A DNA stretch of 64,000 nt. Source: CAYJLF01 sp964371055. GTDB lineage: Bacteria > Eisenbacteria > RBG-16-71-46 > CAIMUX01. Made by a program: the position numbers and the translations under genes. Below the pieces are notes generated by a model. The model was not told where the DNA came from, ran no database searches, and saw only the letters and a program-made list of their open reading frames with translations. The stretch covers positions 248,001 through 312,000 of the forward strand of contig CAYJLF010000002.1 of assembly GCA_964371055.1 (NCBI GenBank), read 5' to 3'. Below, piece after piece: positions 1-8,088 of this stretch (positions are counted from its first letter, which is position 1; every line of letters begins with the position of its first letter).

Positions 1-683
1 TCGCGCTGGGAGAGAGCGGCGGCCCGGCGGTCGCGGCGGAGCTGCGGGAACACCTGAAAGAGGCGATGGAGCGGCGCGATTGGCACGATGCGATCGCCCT
101 GGGCGCGGTCCAGGGACTGGCCGCCGCCCGCGACGAAGAGTGCTTCGACCACCTGCTGGCGGCGGCGCGCGACCGCAGCCGCTACTGGAACCTCCGCGTC
201 ACGGCGGCCCGGTCGCTGGCCTCGATCGGGGCCGCGCGCCCGCAACATGCGGCCCATCTGGTGGAAGAGCTGCTGCCGCTCCTGGACGATCCGCGGATCC
301 TGATCTCCTGCCGGACGCCGGGAGCTCTGGTCACCCTGGGACACTCCTCCGCGCTGGCCGCGTTGCGCCGGCGGGGCGAGACCGCGCCGCGGGCCGAGGA
401 TCGTGCGGTCTGCCTGGAGGCGGCCGAGGCCCTTTCAGCGAAGCTCGCGAAGGGCGAAGAGGTCGATCGCCTGCGGGCCGAGACGGAGAAGCTCAGAGAA
501 GAGGTGCGGGAGTTGCGCCAGGCGGTAGATCAGGTGAAGGCGACGCTGCCCGCGAAGAAGCCTGCGAAGTTGCCGGCGAAGAAGCCCGCGAAGGTGCCGG
601 CCAAGGGAAAGGCCCCCGCCGGGCGGCGGCCCGTCAACTCCACGGCCAGACGCGGTGGCGCCAGGCGTAGTAAGGGAGCTTGA
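1..683 (+). CDS. HEAT-repeat protein with basic Lys/Pro/Ala tail, 5'-truncated
   Basis: The reading frame is open from the left window edge (frame beginning at base 3), so the N-terminus is missing. The visible part of about 227 residues is alpha-helical with HEAT-like repeats: alternating Ala/Leu-rich helices, with phrases such as ARSLASIG and GALVTLGH. A charged heptad-like coiled-coil stretch follows (roughly the last 95 to 55 residues). The C-terminal tail is histone-H1-like, built from repeated PAKKPAK-type units and rich in Lys, Pro and Ala. HEAT repeats usually scaffold protein contacts, and a basic tail could bind nucleic acid or acidic surfaces; both roles are inference. The last 50 bases overlap the 3' end of the convergent DUF218 gene, which is unusual for two real genes. 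The function is not recognisable. Confidence 0.7.
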   Translation, partial: ALGESGGPAVAAELREHLKEAMERRDWHDAIALGAVQGLAAARDEECFDHLLAAARDRSRYWNLRVTAARSLASIGAARPQHAAHLVEELLPLLDDPRILISCRTPGALVTLGHSSALAALRRRGETAPRAEDRAVCLEAAEALSAKLAKGEEVDRLRAETEKLREEVRELRQAVDQVKATLPAKKPAKLPAKKPAKVPAKGKAPAGRRPVNSTARRGGARRSKGA

Positions 684-1317
684 TCGACTCGGTCACCACG
701 GCCATGAAATCGCGCTCCCGCGCCCACCACTTGACCGGGCTGTAGGTCGTGCGCCCAGGCGGGAGGTGGTAGGCGAGGATCTCGACCGGCTCGTTTCGGA
801 AGACATGGCGGAAGGTGGCGCGCGCGCGGCGGGTGTGGAACGGATCGGTCACGATCACGATGGACGACCAGCCTCGGGCCCGGGCCTCGCGCAGGGTCAG
901 GTGCGCCTCGTCCCACGTGGAGTAGGCGCCGGTCGCGACGATGACCGAGTCGGACGGGATCTTCTTCGAGAGGATGATCCGCCGCTTCGCTTCCGCCTGC
1001 GTGAGCGAGTCTCCGCCCGTGTAGACCTTGAGCAACGGCTGATCGGGCCCGACCAGCAGGATGGCCCGCGCCTGGTGCTGCTTGTAGAGCCCGATCGAGG
1101 CATGCAGGCGCTCTCCGTCCCCTCCCGACAGCGCCACGGCGGCGTCGGCGGTCTCCCACCGATCTTCCACCGTCAGCCACTGTGCATAGGACGTGAGAAG
1201 CGGCGGCATGACCAGCCACGCCGCCAGAAGCGCCAACCCGATCGCGGCGAGGGTGCCAAGACAGCCGCGCAGACAGCCGCCGCCGCAGCCGGTGCAGCCG
1301 GGGACGAAGCCGGGCAT
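634..1317 (-). CDS. DUF218 / YdcF-SanA-like membrane-anchored protein
   Basis: The protein has 227 residues. After a Cys/Gly-rich N-terminus (four Cys within about 15 residues) comes one transmembrane helix at about residues 19-37, then a DUF218 domain. That domain is recognised by VALSGGDGERLHASIGLY near its start, the strand AILLVGP, and VIVTDPFHTRRAR near its end. DUF218 proteins (YdcF, SanA, ElyC) are linked to envelope integrity and lipid-carrier metabolism, but their chemistry is poorly known. The start chosen is the ATG whose last base overlaps the TGA of the upstream beta-helix gene (ATGA arrangement, 1315-1319), which implies translational coupling. An upstream in-frame ATG at 1389 would lie deep inside the neighbour and is less likely. 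The gene ends inside the convergent HEAT gene. Confidence 0.8.
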   Translation of the reverse strand: MPGFVPGCTGCGGGCLRGCLGTLAAIGLALLAAWLVMPPLLTSYAQWLTVEDRWETADAAVALSGGDGERLHASIGLYKQHQARAILLVGPDQPLLKVYTGGDSLTQAEAKRRIILSKKIPSDSVIVATGAYSTWDEAHLTLREARARGWSSIVIVTDPFHTRRARATFRHVFRNEPVEILAYHLPPGRTTYSPVKWWARERDFMAVVTESIKLPYYAWRHRVWPWS

Positions 1318-2798
1318 CAACGGTCCTTCGAGTCGGGCGTCCCGCCCGTGGCGGTGCAGCCGCGTGGAAGGGCGCCGATCAGGCCGCATCCGGGCGGCGC
1401 CTGTTCGGGCAGGCAGGGTGAGCCCTCGGCGAGCGTGTAGAGACCTCGCGCGGGATCGCAGAAGAGGGGCGGGGCCGAGATGTTCCCCGGAGGAGGTCCC
1501 CCGGGATCGTCAGGCGGCCAGAGGTCGCAGCACTCGACGGAGACCGGCGCGCCCTGGACGGCGAGATTCCGCGCCGCGAGCGGGAAGGCGAGGATCGAGC
1601 CGAGCAGGCTTCCCGACGAACCGGGGAGGACATAGACGGCGGCGGGGTCGATTCCGGGCAGGCCATTGTGGGTCAGCGTGCAGGAACGGAGTTCGAACGC
1701 GCCGCCGTCGCAGAGCAACGCGGAGCCTTCGCCCGCCTGGTTGTGGTTGAAGATGGTCCCTGCGAAGGAGGAGATCACCGTGCTGTCGAGCAGGTGCAGC
1801 GCTCCTCCCTCCGCGCCCGTGTTGTCGCTGAAGCGCCCTCCTTCCACGTGGGCCGAGCCTTGCAGCAGCGCGAGCCCGACGCCGCGCACGCCGAGATTGG
1901 CGCGGAAGGTGCAGTCCTGTAACTCGGCCTGGTCGGTCATCTCGAAGAACGCCCCCCCGCCCCATCCCGCGAGGTTCTTCCGCATGGTGCAGGACACGAT
2001 CGAGGGACGTCCCTGCAGCGCGTAGATCCCGCCGCCATAGTCGGCGCCGTTTCCTTCGATGACGAGGTTGCGCAGCGTGGGGGATGCGCCCAGCAGCAGG
2101 ATCCCGCCGCCGAAACGGAAGACCCTTCCCTCGTCCCCGTCGCCCGGAGGAACTGCGCCTCCGTCCGGCGCCGGGCGGGTTCGTTCCCCCAGTCGCAGGT
2201 CGCGCCGCCCCGAGGCCGGGTCCGGGGTTGCGGCTTCGTCATCGATCGTGGCGGGGAACACGCCGGGATCGGGCCGACCGATTCCGATCGACCCCGGCGC
2301 GGGAATCGCGTCGCCCGGTTGCCGGCGCAAGCGGGTGCCGGTGCCGCCGCAGAGCGTGAATCCCTCCAGCACCGATCCCGGTCCCTCGAGGACGTCCATC
2401 ACGACCACCGATCCTGTGCTGTCGGCGTCGACCACGGTCACTTCGGGGCCGGAAAGAGAGCGGACGGTGACGGTCCGACCGCCGTAGTAGAGCCGGTCGC
2501 GGTAGCGCCCCGCCGCGACCAGCACCGTGTCGCCGTTTCCGGCCGCCAGGATCGCGTGGCTGATGTAGAGGTACTCGCCGCTGCCGTCCGGGGCGACGAG
2601 GATGGTCCGAGCCAGCGCGGGGGAACCCGGGACCCCGGGCGCGACGAGCAGCAGGAGGGTCAGGAGGGAGGCGAGCGGCCCGAGTCGTGGGGCGAGGTCG
2701 GCCTTGGCAGGGTGCTGAAGACCTGGGCGGTGGGCCCGGCTTTTCAGCACCCTGCCAGTCGAGGTTCGGGCCGTGCGAGTCGCCGGGGCAGGACGCAT
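1317..2798 (-). CDS. Secreted right-handed beta-helix (pectate-lyase-fold) protein
   Basis: The protein has 493 residues. A hydrophobic export signal sits at about residues 42-63 (LASLLTLLLLVAPG core, ending in PALA). Next come ILVAPDGSGEYLYISHAI and GDTVLVAAGRYRD, the usual opening of this family, and then repeated Gly/Asn-rich rungs (GGGIYAL, GGGAFFEM, GGALHLLD) typical of parallel beta-helix or polymorphic outer-membrane repeats. Unlike the related protein at 20669-22306, no C-terminal FlgD-like tail is visible. About 40 residues precede the signal, and part of that stretch is encoded by a 15-bp perfect inverted repeat. The ATG at 2798 has no Shine-Dalgarno, but TATAAT lies exactly six bases upstream, so a leaderless mRNA starting at this ATG fits. 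The family role is polysaccharide binding or surface exposure; no catalytic residues were identified. Confidence 0.75.
   Translation of the reverse strand: MRPAPATRTARTSTGRVLKSRAHRPGLQHPAKADLAPRLGPLASLLTLLLLVAPGVPGSPALARTILVAPDGSGEYLYISHAILAAGNGDTVLVAAGRYRDRLYYGGRTVTVRSLSGPEVTVVDADSTGSVVVMDVLEGPGSVLEGFTLCGGTGTRLRRQPGDAIPAPGSIGIGRPDPGVFPATIDDEAATPDPASGRRDLRLGERTRPAPDGGAVPPGDGDEGRVFRFGGGILLLGASPTLRNLVIEGNGADYGGGIYALQGRPSIVSCTMRKNLAGWGGGAFFEMTDQAELQDCTFRANLGVRGVGLALLQGSAHVEGGRFSDNTGAEGGALHLLDSTVISSFAGTIFNHNQAGEGSALLCDGGAFELRSCTLTHNGLPGIDPAAVYVLPGSSGSLLGSILAFPLAARNLAVQGAPVSVECCDLWPPDDPGGPPPGNISAPPLFCDPARGLYTLAEGSPCLPEQAPPGCGLIGALPRGCTATGGTPDSKDR
2705..2757. repeat. Palindromic element, 15-bp perfect stem
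   Basis: TGGCAGGGTGCTGAA (2705-2719) is perfectly complementary to 2743-2757, across a 23-base G/C-rich loop. On the minus strand the core GCAGGGTGCTGAAAAGCC is closely related to the minus-strand reading of the hairpin at 24796-24832 (19 of 25 aligned bases by eye). The element lies inside the 5' coding part of the beta-helix gene, upstream of its signal peptide. It could be a dispersed palindromic repeat that inserted there, or a folded 5' region if translation really starts further downstream. Confidence 0.6.
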
Positions 2799-2804
2799 GC
2801 CGCC

Positions 2805-2810
2805 ATTATA
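2805..2810 (-). promoter_or_regulatory. -10 element TATAAT, probably leaderless promoter
   Basis: A perfect TATAAT reads on the minus strand. It is separated from the ATG at 2798 by exactly six bases (GGCGGC), so transcription would begin at or next to the A of the start codon. No Shine-Dalgarno is present. A good -35 box is not visible at 16-18 bp spacing. Confidence 0.5.
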
Positions 2811-2842
2811 GCGCTCTGTCCGCGGCCGGCCGTGACCGCTCT

Positions 2843-2871
2843 TTGGCCGGGGGCCGTCGCGGCGCTATCAT
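2843..2871 (+). promoter_or_regulatory. Candidate sigma70-type promoter for the M1-like peptidase gene
   Basis: TTGGCC (2843-2848) and TATCAT (2866-2871) are separated by 17 bp and lie 56 bases before the ATG at 2928. Together with the minus-strand TATAAT at 2805-2810, this makes a compact divergent promoter region. Confidence 0.45.
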
Positions 2872-2927
2872 CGCTGGTCGCCCGCGCCGCGATCGCGCGC
2901 GGGCGGGGCGGGGTCGAAGGGGGGGTC

Positions 2928-5417
2928 ATGAACGAGATCAGCACTGGTCGGAAGATCGGCGGAAACCCGGCGCGGCTGAGGTGCGCGGCGGTCCTCGCGG
3001 CCGCCCTCGCGGTGGCCCTCCTGCTCCCCGCGGGCGGGTTCGCGATGGGAAAGAGCCGCTCATCCGCGCCGAGCCCGGCGGGCCCGGAGAGCCCGGACCA
3101 GGTCTATCCGCCATCGACCCTGGTCGCCCTCGACAATCCCCAGCAGGCGGCGATCATCCGCCACGAAGTCGAGGTGCGGCTGGAGCCGGCCACCGGCGGG
3201 TGCGAGGGAAGCGATCGGATCACGATCGTGCACGCTCCGGGTGTCGCGATGGAAGAGCCGTTCTCGTTTCTCCTCTGGAGGGACCTGACCGTAGTCGACG
3301 CGCACCTGGATCCGAGCGAGACCTCGCAACCGCGCCCGGGTGGTCGCACCGATGTCGCGCCTCGCGGCTTCACCATCGAGCCCCGGGAGCGGATGAATCC
3401 GCGCTCGTTCTGGCGCCGTCCTCCGTACGACCAGCTGGATGGATACGAGAAGGCCAGGCAGTACGATCTCCGTCCCGACCCGGACTATGGCGTCTGGCCC
3501 GAGACCCTGCGTCTGGTGATCACCTGGTCGGGGAGCCTGGTCGACTCGCTGCGCCCCCCGGCCGCCGCCTACGCGCGCTCGTTCGAGGAGACTGCAGGGT
3601 TGATCGAATCGCGCGGCGCTTATCTGAGCGGCGCGAGCTTCTGGGTGCCGTCCCGCCCCGGGGATGTCTTCTCGTTCCGCCTCCGGGCCGAGGTGCCCGA
3701 TGGTTGGCGAGCCGTCTCGCAGGGAGCGATGGGACCCGGCGGCACCTGGGACTGCCCGCACCCGATGGAGGAGATCTACCTGGTCGCCGGGCCCTGGACG
3801 CTGCACGAGCGTGAGCACCGCGGCGTTCGCGTGCAGAGCTTCACCTATGCGAACACCGAGGCAGAGATCTACGAGCGTTACCTCGACGGCACGGGGCGCT
3901 ATCTCGATCTCTACGACGAACTCATCGGTCCGTATCCGTTCGCGAAGTTCGCTCTGGTCGAGAACTTCTGGCAGACGGGATTCGGCATGCCTTCGTTCAC
4001 ACTCCTCGGCGATCGCGTGATCCGTCTCCCCTTCATTCTCGATACCTCCTATGGCCATGAGATCCTGCACAACTGGTGGGGCAACGGCGTCTTCGTCGAC
4101 TACGACAAGGGAAACTGGTGCGAGGGCCTGACGACCTACCAGGCCGACTATCTCTACCGGGAACGCGAGGGCCCGGCGGCGGCGCGCGACTACCGCCGGA
4201 ACGCGCTGGCCGGCTACCTGGACTATGTGAGCGAGGAGGAGGATGAGCCGCTCGTCCTCTTCACCGGTCGCCACGACGCGGCCACGCAGGCGATCGGGTA
4301 CTCCAAGTCGATGATGGTGATCCACCAGCTGCGCCGGACCTCCGGCGACGCGCGGTTCCGCGAGGCTCTGCGCCTGTTCTACCAGCGCCATCTCTGGCGG
4401 CGCGCGACCTGGGACGATCTTCTCGCTGCCTTCCGCGACGTGGCGGGGATCGATCCCCGACGGTTCCGGGAGGAGTGGATCGAACGTCCCGGAGCACCGG
4501 CGATCGGCGTCCGCGACGTGACGATGGCGCCGGAGGCGGGGCGCTGGCGGGTCCGGGCGACCCTGGTCCAGGGAGCCGCGGCCGCCGAGCCGCCCGTGGA
4601 CGAGAGCCGACTCTACGAACCGGGCGGGCCCGGGGAGAAGCCCGCGGCGGCGTCGAGCGCCGGGCGCTACTCGTTGCTCGTTCCGGTGCGGCTGGAGTGG
4701 GCGGATCGCGATTCGACCTGGCAGGTCCCGCTCGAGACCCTCTCGACGACCTGGTCGGTAGTGGTGGACGGAGCGCCGCGCCGGCTGCTCGTCGATCCTG
4801 ATTTCGAGGTGCTTCGGCGGATCGATCGGGCCGAGATCCCGGCGACTTTGAGTCGAACCCTGGGGGCCGATACCGTCACCGTCGTAATCGGCGCCGGTCT
4901 CGATCCGGCGGTGGAAGGGGCCTGCCGCACCCTCGCGGCCTCGTGGGCGAAGGGACAAACCTTGACGATCGTCGAGGAACGCGCGCAGCCGAAGGGGTGG
5001 ACCCCGAAGGGGAGCGCCTGGTATCTCGGCCTCGGACCCGGGGCGAAAGCGCGGATCACCGGGCTGCGCGAGGTCAGGATGCCGGGCGGGCCGCGGGCTT
5101 CGACCGATGTCTCCCTCGGATCGGCGGGGGTGGCGGGACCGGATCCGTGGCGGATCGCCGATGGGTCCTTCACGCCGGAGCACTCCTTTGTGCTGACCGG
5201 CGCCGATCCGCACCAGGCCGGCGCTTCGTGGACCGTGATCGCGCCGTCCGGAGCTTCCGCGGTGGGGGCGATCGGTGACAAGGTGCCGCACTACGGCAAG
5301 TACAGCTACCTCGTCCTCGAGGGCACCCGCGTCATCGCCAAGGGGGTGTGGGCGGACACGGCGTCCCCGCTGGTGGTCGAGCTCGCTGGTGGGACCGAGT
5401 TGAAGAGGAGGATGTGA
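2928..5417 (+). CDS. Exported M1-family-like zinc metallopeptidase
   Basis: The protein has 829 residues. An N-terminal hydrophobic signal (AAVLAAALAVALLLPAGG) indicates export. The gluzincin site HEILHNWWGNG puts zinc ligands at His377 and His381 with catalytic Glu378. The third ligand is probably Glu399 in NWCEGLTTYQADY, 17 residues after the second His, one fewer than in classical aminopeptidase N. The N-terminal half resembles the M1 beta-saddle domain. The last 350 or so residues hold a long extension of unclear function. M1-like enzymes trim peptides from the N-terminus; the actual substrate is unknown. The start was chosen at the ATG after the AAGGGGGGG Shine-Dalgarno; the open frame extends far upstream, but over non-coding DNA. 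The TGA overlaps the ATG of the M28 gene (TGATG at 5415), so the two peptidases form one operon. Confidence 0.85.
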   Translation: MNEISTGRKIGGNPARLRCAAVLAAALAVALLLPAGGFAMGKSRSSAPSPAGPESPDQVYPPSTLVALDNPQQAAIIRHEVEVRLEPATGGCEGSDRITIVHAPGVAMEEPFSFLLWRDLTVVDAHLDPSETSQPRPGGRTDVAPRGFTIEPRERMNPRSFWRRPPYDQLDGYEKARQYDLRPDPDYGVWPETLRLVITWSGSLVDSLRPPAAAYARSFEETAGLIESRGAYLSGASFWVPSRPGDVFSFRLRAEVPDGWRAVSQGAMGPGGTWDCPHPMEEIYLVAGPWTLHEREHRGVRVQSFTYANTEAEIYERYLDGTGRYLDLYDELIGPYPFAKFALVENFWQTGFGMPSFTLLGDRVIRLPFILDTSYGHEILHNWWGNGVFVDYDKGNWCEGLTTYQADYLYREREGPAAARDYRRNALAGYLDYVSEEEDEPLVLFTGRHDAATQAIGYSKSMMVIHQLRRTSGDARFREALRLFYQRHLWRRATWDDLLAAFRDVAGIDPRRFREEWIERPGAPAIGVRDVTMAPEAGRWRVRATLVQGAAAAEPPVDESRLYEPGGPGEKPAAASSAGRYSLLVPVRLEWADRDSTWQVPLETLSTTWSVVVDGAPRRLLVDPDFEVLRRIDRAEIPATLSRTLGADTVTVVIGAGLDPAVEGACRTLAASWAKGQTLTIVEERAQPKGWTPKGSAWYLGLGPGAKARITGLREVRMPGGPRASTDVSLGSAGVAGPDPWRIADGSFTPEHSFVLTGADPHQAGASWTVIAPSGASAVGAIGDKVPHYGKYSYLVLEGTRVIAKGVWADTASPLVVELAGGTELKRRM

Positions 5418-6748
5418 TGCGCGCGACCATGAAGGCGTCCCGACCGATTGTGGCGAGTCTTGTCCTTGGGCTCGCGATCGCCGCGGCGATTCCCGCGGCG
5501 GCCCAGGGTCCTCCGGCGGCCAAGGCCGAGCAGGCGACGAAGGCGGAGAAGGCGTCCCATGCGGTCGTGGCGCGACTGCTCGAGACGGCGGCCCGCCTGT
5601 CGGCCCCCGAGATGGACGGACGTGGTCCCGGGACGCCGGGACTCGAGGCCGCGCGCGATCTCATCGTCGAGGGATTCCGGATCGCGGGTCTCGAGCCGAC
5701 GGGAGGCGACGGCACGTTCTTGCAGAGCTTCACGCCCGAGGCGGCATCGATGCGCATCCCGGTCGACCTGCCGGCCGGCAAAGCCTGGGGTGAGTTCCCG
5801 CTGCAGAATGTCGTCGGCATCCTGCGGGGGTCCGGCGGCCCGGATGCCCGGTGCGTGGTGATCGGCGCCCACTACGACCACCTCGGTCGAGGCGCGGACG
5901 GCCTGATTCGACCGGGGGCGGACGACAACGCCTCCGGAGTCGCGCTCCTGCTGGAGCTCGCGGCGCGGTTGGGGGAAGAGGCCCCCTTTCGCAACTCCCT
6001 CGTCTTCGTCGCCTTCTCCGGCGAGGAGGAAGGGACGCTCGGGTCGTTCGAGTATCTGGCGCGGCCCGCCTGTCCCCTCGACCGGACGATCGCGATGCTG
6101 AACCTCGACACGGTGGGTCGGATGGAAGGGTCGCGCCTCTTCGTCTTCGGCACACCGACCGCCGCGGAGTTCGGCGACCTGCTCAAGGGGATCAATCTCG
6201 GCCTGGGGCTCGATCTCTCGATGCCGGAAAGCGCCCCTTTCGCTTCGGACCAGGCGCCGTTCGTCGAGAAGGGGATTCCCGCGCTGCATCTTTTCACCGG
6301 TCCGAACGATGACTACCATAGGCCCGGTGACACGGCCGACAAGCTGAACGGCGAGGGGATGCGGCAGGTTCTGGACCTGACGCTGGAGGCGGCGATGTTC
6401 CTCGCGGAGCGGCCGGGACCTCTGGCCTTCGTGCCGCCGGGCGCGGGCAAGGTTGCGCAGATCGTGCCGAGTGGACCAGCGCGGCGCGTCAGCCTCGGAA
6501 CGATCCCCGATTTCGGCCGGGCGTCAGGGGGAGTGCTCGTCACCGGGACCACACCGGGGAGTCCGGCCGAGGCGGCCGGCGTGGTGAAGGGGGACATCAT
6601 CGTCGCCCTCGACGGCGAACCGATCGACAACCTCGGTGACTACTCCGCTGCGCTCAAGGCGCACCAGCCGGGAGACACGGTGGAGGTGGACCTGCAGCGG
6701 GAGGGAGAGCCGCGCCGGCTTCGGATCGGATTGGTGGAAAGGAAATAG
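5417..6748 (+). CDS. Exported M28-family metallopeptidase with C-terminal PDZ domain
   Basis: The protein has 443 residues. The signal peptide (IVASLVLGLAIAAAIPAAAQ) is followed by an Ala/Lys-rich linker, then an M28 zinc peptidase domain. Expected metal-site motifs are present in order: VIGAHYDHLG, GADDNASGV, AFSGEEEG, LNLDTVGR and NDDYHRPGDT. A PDZ domain occupies about residues 356-440 (GVLVTGTTPGSPAEAAGV, then GDIIVALDGEPIDNL). M28 enzymes are di-zinc aminopeptidases or carboxypeptidases, and the PDZ suggests docking to C-termini or to an envelope partner. The start is the ATG overlapping the upstream TGA, with GGAGGATG just before it. Together with the preceding gene it likely degrades peptides outside the cytoplasmic membrane. 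Confidence 0.88.
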   Translation: MRATMKASRPIVASLVLGLAIAAAIPAAAQGPPAAKAEQATKAEKASHAVVARLLETAARLSAPEMDGRGPGTPGLEAARDLIVEGFRIAGLEPTGGDGTFLQSFTPEAASMRIPVDLPAGKAWGEFPLQNVVGILRGSGGPDARCVVIGAHYDHLGRGADGLIRPGADDNASGVALLLELAARLGEEAPFRNSLVFVAFSGEEEGTLGSFEYLARPACPLDRTIAMLNLDTVGRMEGSRLFVFGTPTAAEFGDLLKGINLGLGLDLSMPESAPFASDQAPFVEKGIPALHLFTGPNDDYHRPGDTADKLNGEGMRQVLDLTLEAAMFLAERPGPLAFVPPGAGKVAQIVPSGPARRVSLGTIPDFGRASGGVLVTGTTPGSPAEAAGVVKGDIIVALDGEPIDNLGDYSAALKAHQPGDTVEVDLQREGEPRRLRIGLVERK

Positions 6749-6781
6749 GCGCCACCGTCGAACCGGACGCGCGCCGTCGGG

Positions 6782-6790
6782 TACCATACG
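6782..6790 (+). promoter_or_regulatory. Weak -10-like motif TACCATACG
   Basis: TACCATACG lies about 31 bases before the ATG at 6821. The same TACCATA core occurs at 22384, 34 bases before another start. No convincing -35 was found for either. It is a weak -10 candidate supported mainly by the repetition. Confidence 0.25.
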
Positions 6791-6820
6791 TCGTCCCCGG
6801 ACCAGGAAAGGAAACCAGGC

Positions 6821-7912
6821 ATGATCTCGAGCCTCATCCCGAGTCGAACGACGCCCGGCCTGCCGGCTGCCCGCGGGCGGCGCGTCGCAGCCGGACTCCC
6901 CGCCACGCTCCCGGCCGTTTACCCGGCCGTCATCCTGGCCGTTCTCGTGGCCGTGGTTGTCCTCTGCATCGTCCCGGCGGCGATTGCCGAGGCCCAGTCC
7001 GACGCCCCGGCGGTGGCCGGGGTGCAGTGGCGGAACCTGACGCTGGATGAGGCGCTGCAGGAGGCGGGCGAGCGGAACACGATGGTGCTCGTCGATGTCT
7101 GGGCCGCGCACTGCCATTCGTGCGGAGACATGGACATCGAGGTCTGGGAGACGCCCGAAGGGGTCGAGCTGACCGAGGGGCTCATCCCGATCAAGATCGA
7201 CACCCAGACGCCGGCCGGGCGGGAGTTCATGAAGCGGTATCCCGTCACCGGCCTGCCGGCGACCATCGTCCTTCACCCGGATGGCGCCGAAATGGATCGC
7301 GTTGAGGGCTACACCGACCGCAACGTCTTCCTGCAGGCGGCCCGGCCGCTCCACGACGGAATCGACCCGCTGCCGGGCATGGAGGAGCAGCTCCGCCAGA
7401 ACCCGGGGCAACTGCCGCTCTTGGGCGACCTGCTCGAGCGCTATCTTTTCCGCAAGCGGATGGCCGACGCCGATTCCGTCTACCAGCGGATCCTCAGGCT
7501 CGATCCGGACAACGCGCTGAAGGCGGCGGAGAAGGCGATCAGCAAGATGGCGCGCTTCGAGGAGAACTTCACCCTCGACTACGCCAAGGCGGCCGGATAC
7601 TACAAGGAGCTCGCGGAGCGATACCCGACCACGCCGACGGTCTCCGGAGGTGTCAGCGGGGCACACAAGGCGCTGATGAAGGCGGGGCGCAGCCGGGAGT
7701 GGATCGACTGGATCTGCCCTCTGCTCGAGAAGTACCCCGACGCGGTATATCTTCACCGGACGGCCGCGATGACGGCATGGAGCAACGGGTTCCGGAACCC
7801 CTGTTTCGCGAATGCGGCGCGCGTGGCGGCGCGCGACGGCGGCCGGATGGCCTCGTTCCTCGACTCGATCGCCGTGATCATGGATGGGAAACCCGCGGGA
7901 GACGGCCGCTAA
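6821..7912 (+). CDS. Membrane-anchored thioredoxin-fold protein with C-terminal TPR-like helices
   Basis: The protein has 363 residues. A long N-terminus precedes a transmembrane or signal helix at about residues 34-58 (AVILAVLVAVVVLCIV). The thioredoxin-like domain follows: VLVDVWAAHCHSCGDMD with the redox pair Cys98-His-Ser-Cys101, and a cis-proline region at VTGLPATIVLHPDG. The rest, from about residue 190, is helical with TPR-like spacing (QRILRLDPDNALKAAEKAI). This layout matches exported thiol-disulfide or DUF255-like thioredoxins. An electron donor such as DsbD is not in the window. The start follows AGGAAAGGAAACC. Spacing from the M28 gene is 72 bases, so it may be a separate unit. 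Confidence 0.8.
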   Translation: MISSLIPSRTTPGLPAARGRRVAAGLPATLPAVYPAVILAVLVAVVVLCIVPAAIAEAQSDAPAVAGVQWRNLTLDEALQEAGERNTMVLVDVWAAHCHSCGDMDIEVWETPEGVELTEGLIPIKIDTQTPAGREFMKRYPVTGLPATIVLHPDGAEMDRVEGYTDRNVFLQAARPLHDGIDPLPGMEEQLRQNPGQLPLLGDLLERYLFRKRMADADSVYQRILRLDPDNALKAAEKAISKMARFEENFTLDYAKAAGYYKELAERYPTTPTVSGGVSGAHKALMKAGRSREWIDWICPLLEKYPDAVYLHRTAAMTAWSNGFRNPCFANAARVAARDGGRMASFLDSIAVIMDGKPAGDGR

Positions 7913-7991
7913 CGGGACTCATCGCGCTGCATCCGTTCCTCTGATCGCGACTCGATCGCGGCTCAAGCCGCTGCCGCCGGCGCAGTTCCTG

Positions 7992-8000
7992 TGCTATACT
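7992..8000 (+). promoter_or_regulatory. Extended -10 promoter candidate (TGCTATACT)
   Basis: TG followed by one base and TATACT (7995-8000) is an extended -10 element. It lies 88 bases before the ATG of the C1 peptidase gene, leaving an untranslated leader of about 80 bases. The -35 region at 17 bp spacing (TGCCGC) is poor, as is common for extended -10 promoters. Confidence 0.45.
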
Positions 8001-8088
8001 CGATGCGGTTGTTCCACATGCCTCTTCCGGTGCGATGCTGGGGTTCCGGGGGAGCGCCGTTTTCGATCCCTTCTGAGGAGTCCTCACG

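Noticed and set aside
2319..2927. In-frame extension upstream of the M1-like peptidase
   Set aside because: It crosses the divergent promoter region and the neighbouring gene; the Shine-Dalgarno and signal peptide support the ATG at 2928.
3060..5291. 743-codon open frame on the minus strand, opposite the M1-like peptidase
   Set aside because: It is a codon-position shadow of a gene with clear protein motifs in GC-rich DNA; it shows no family motif itself.
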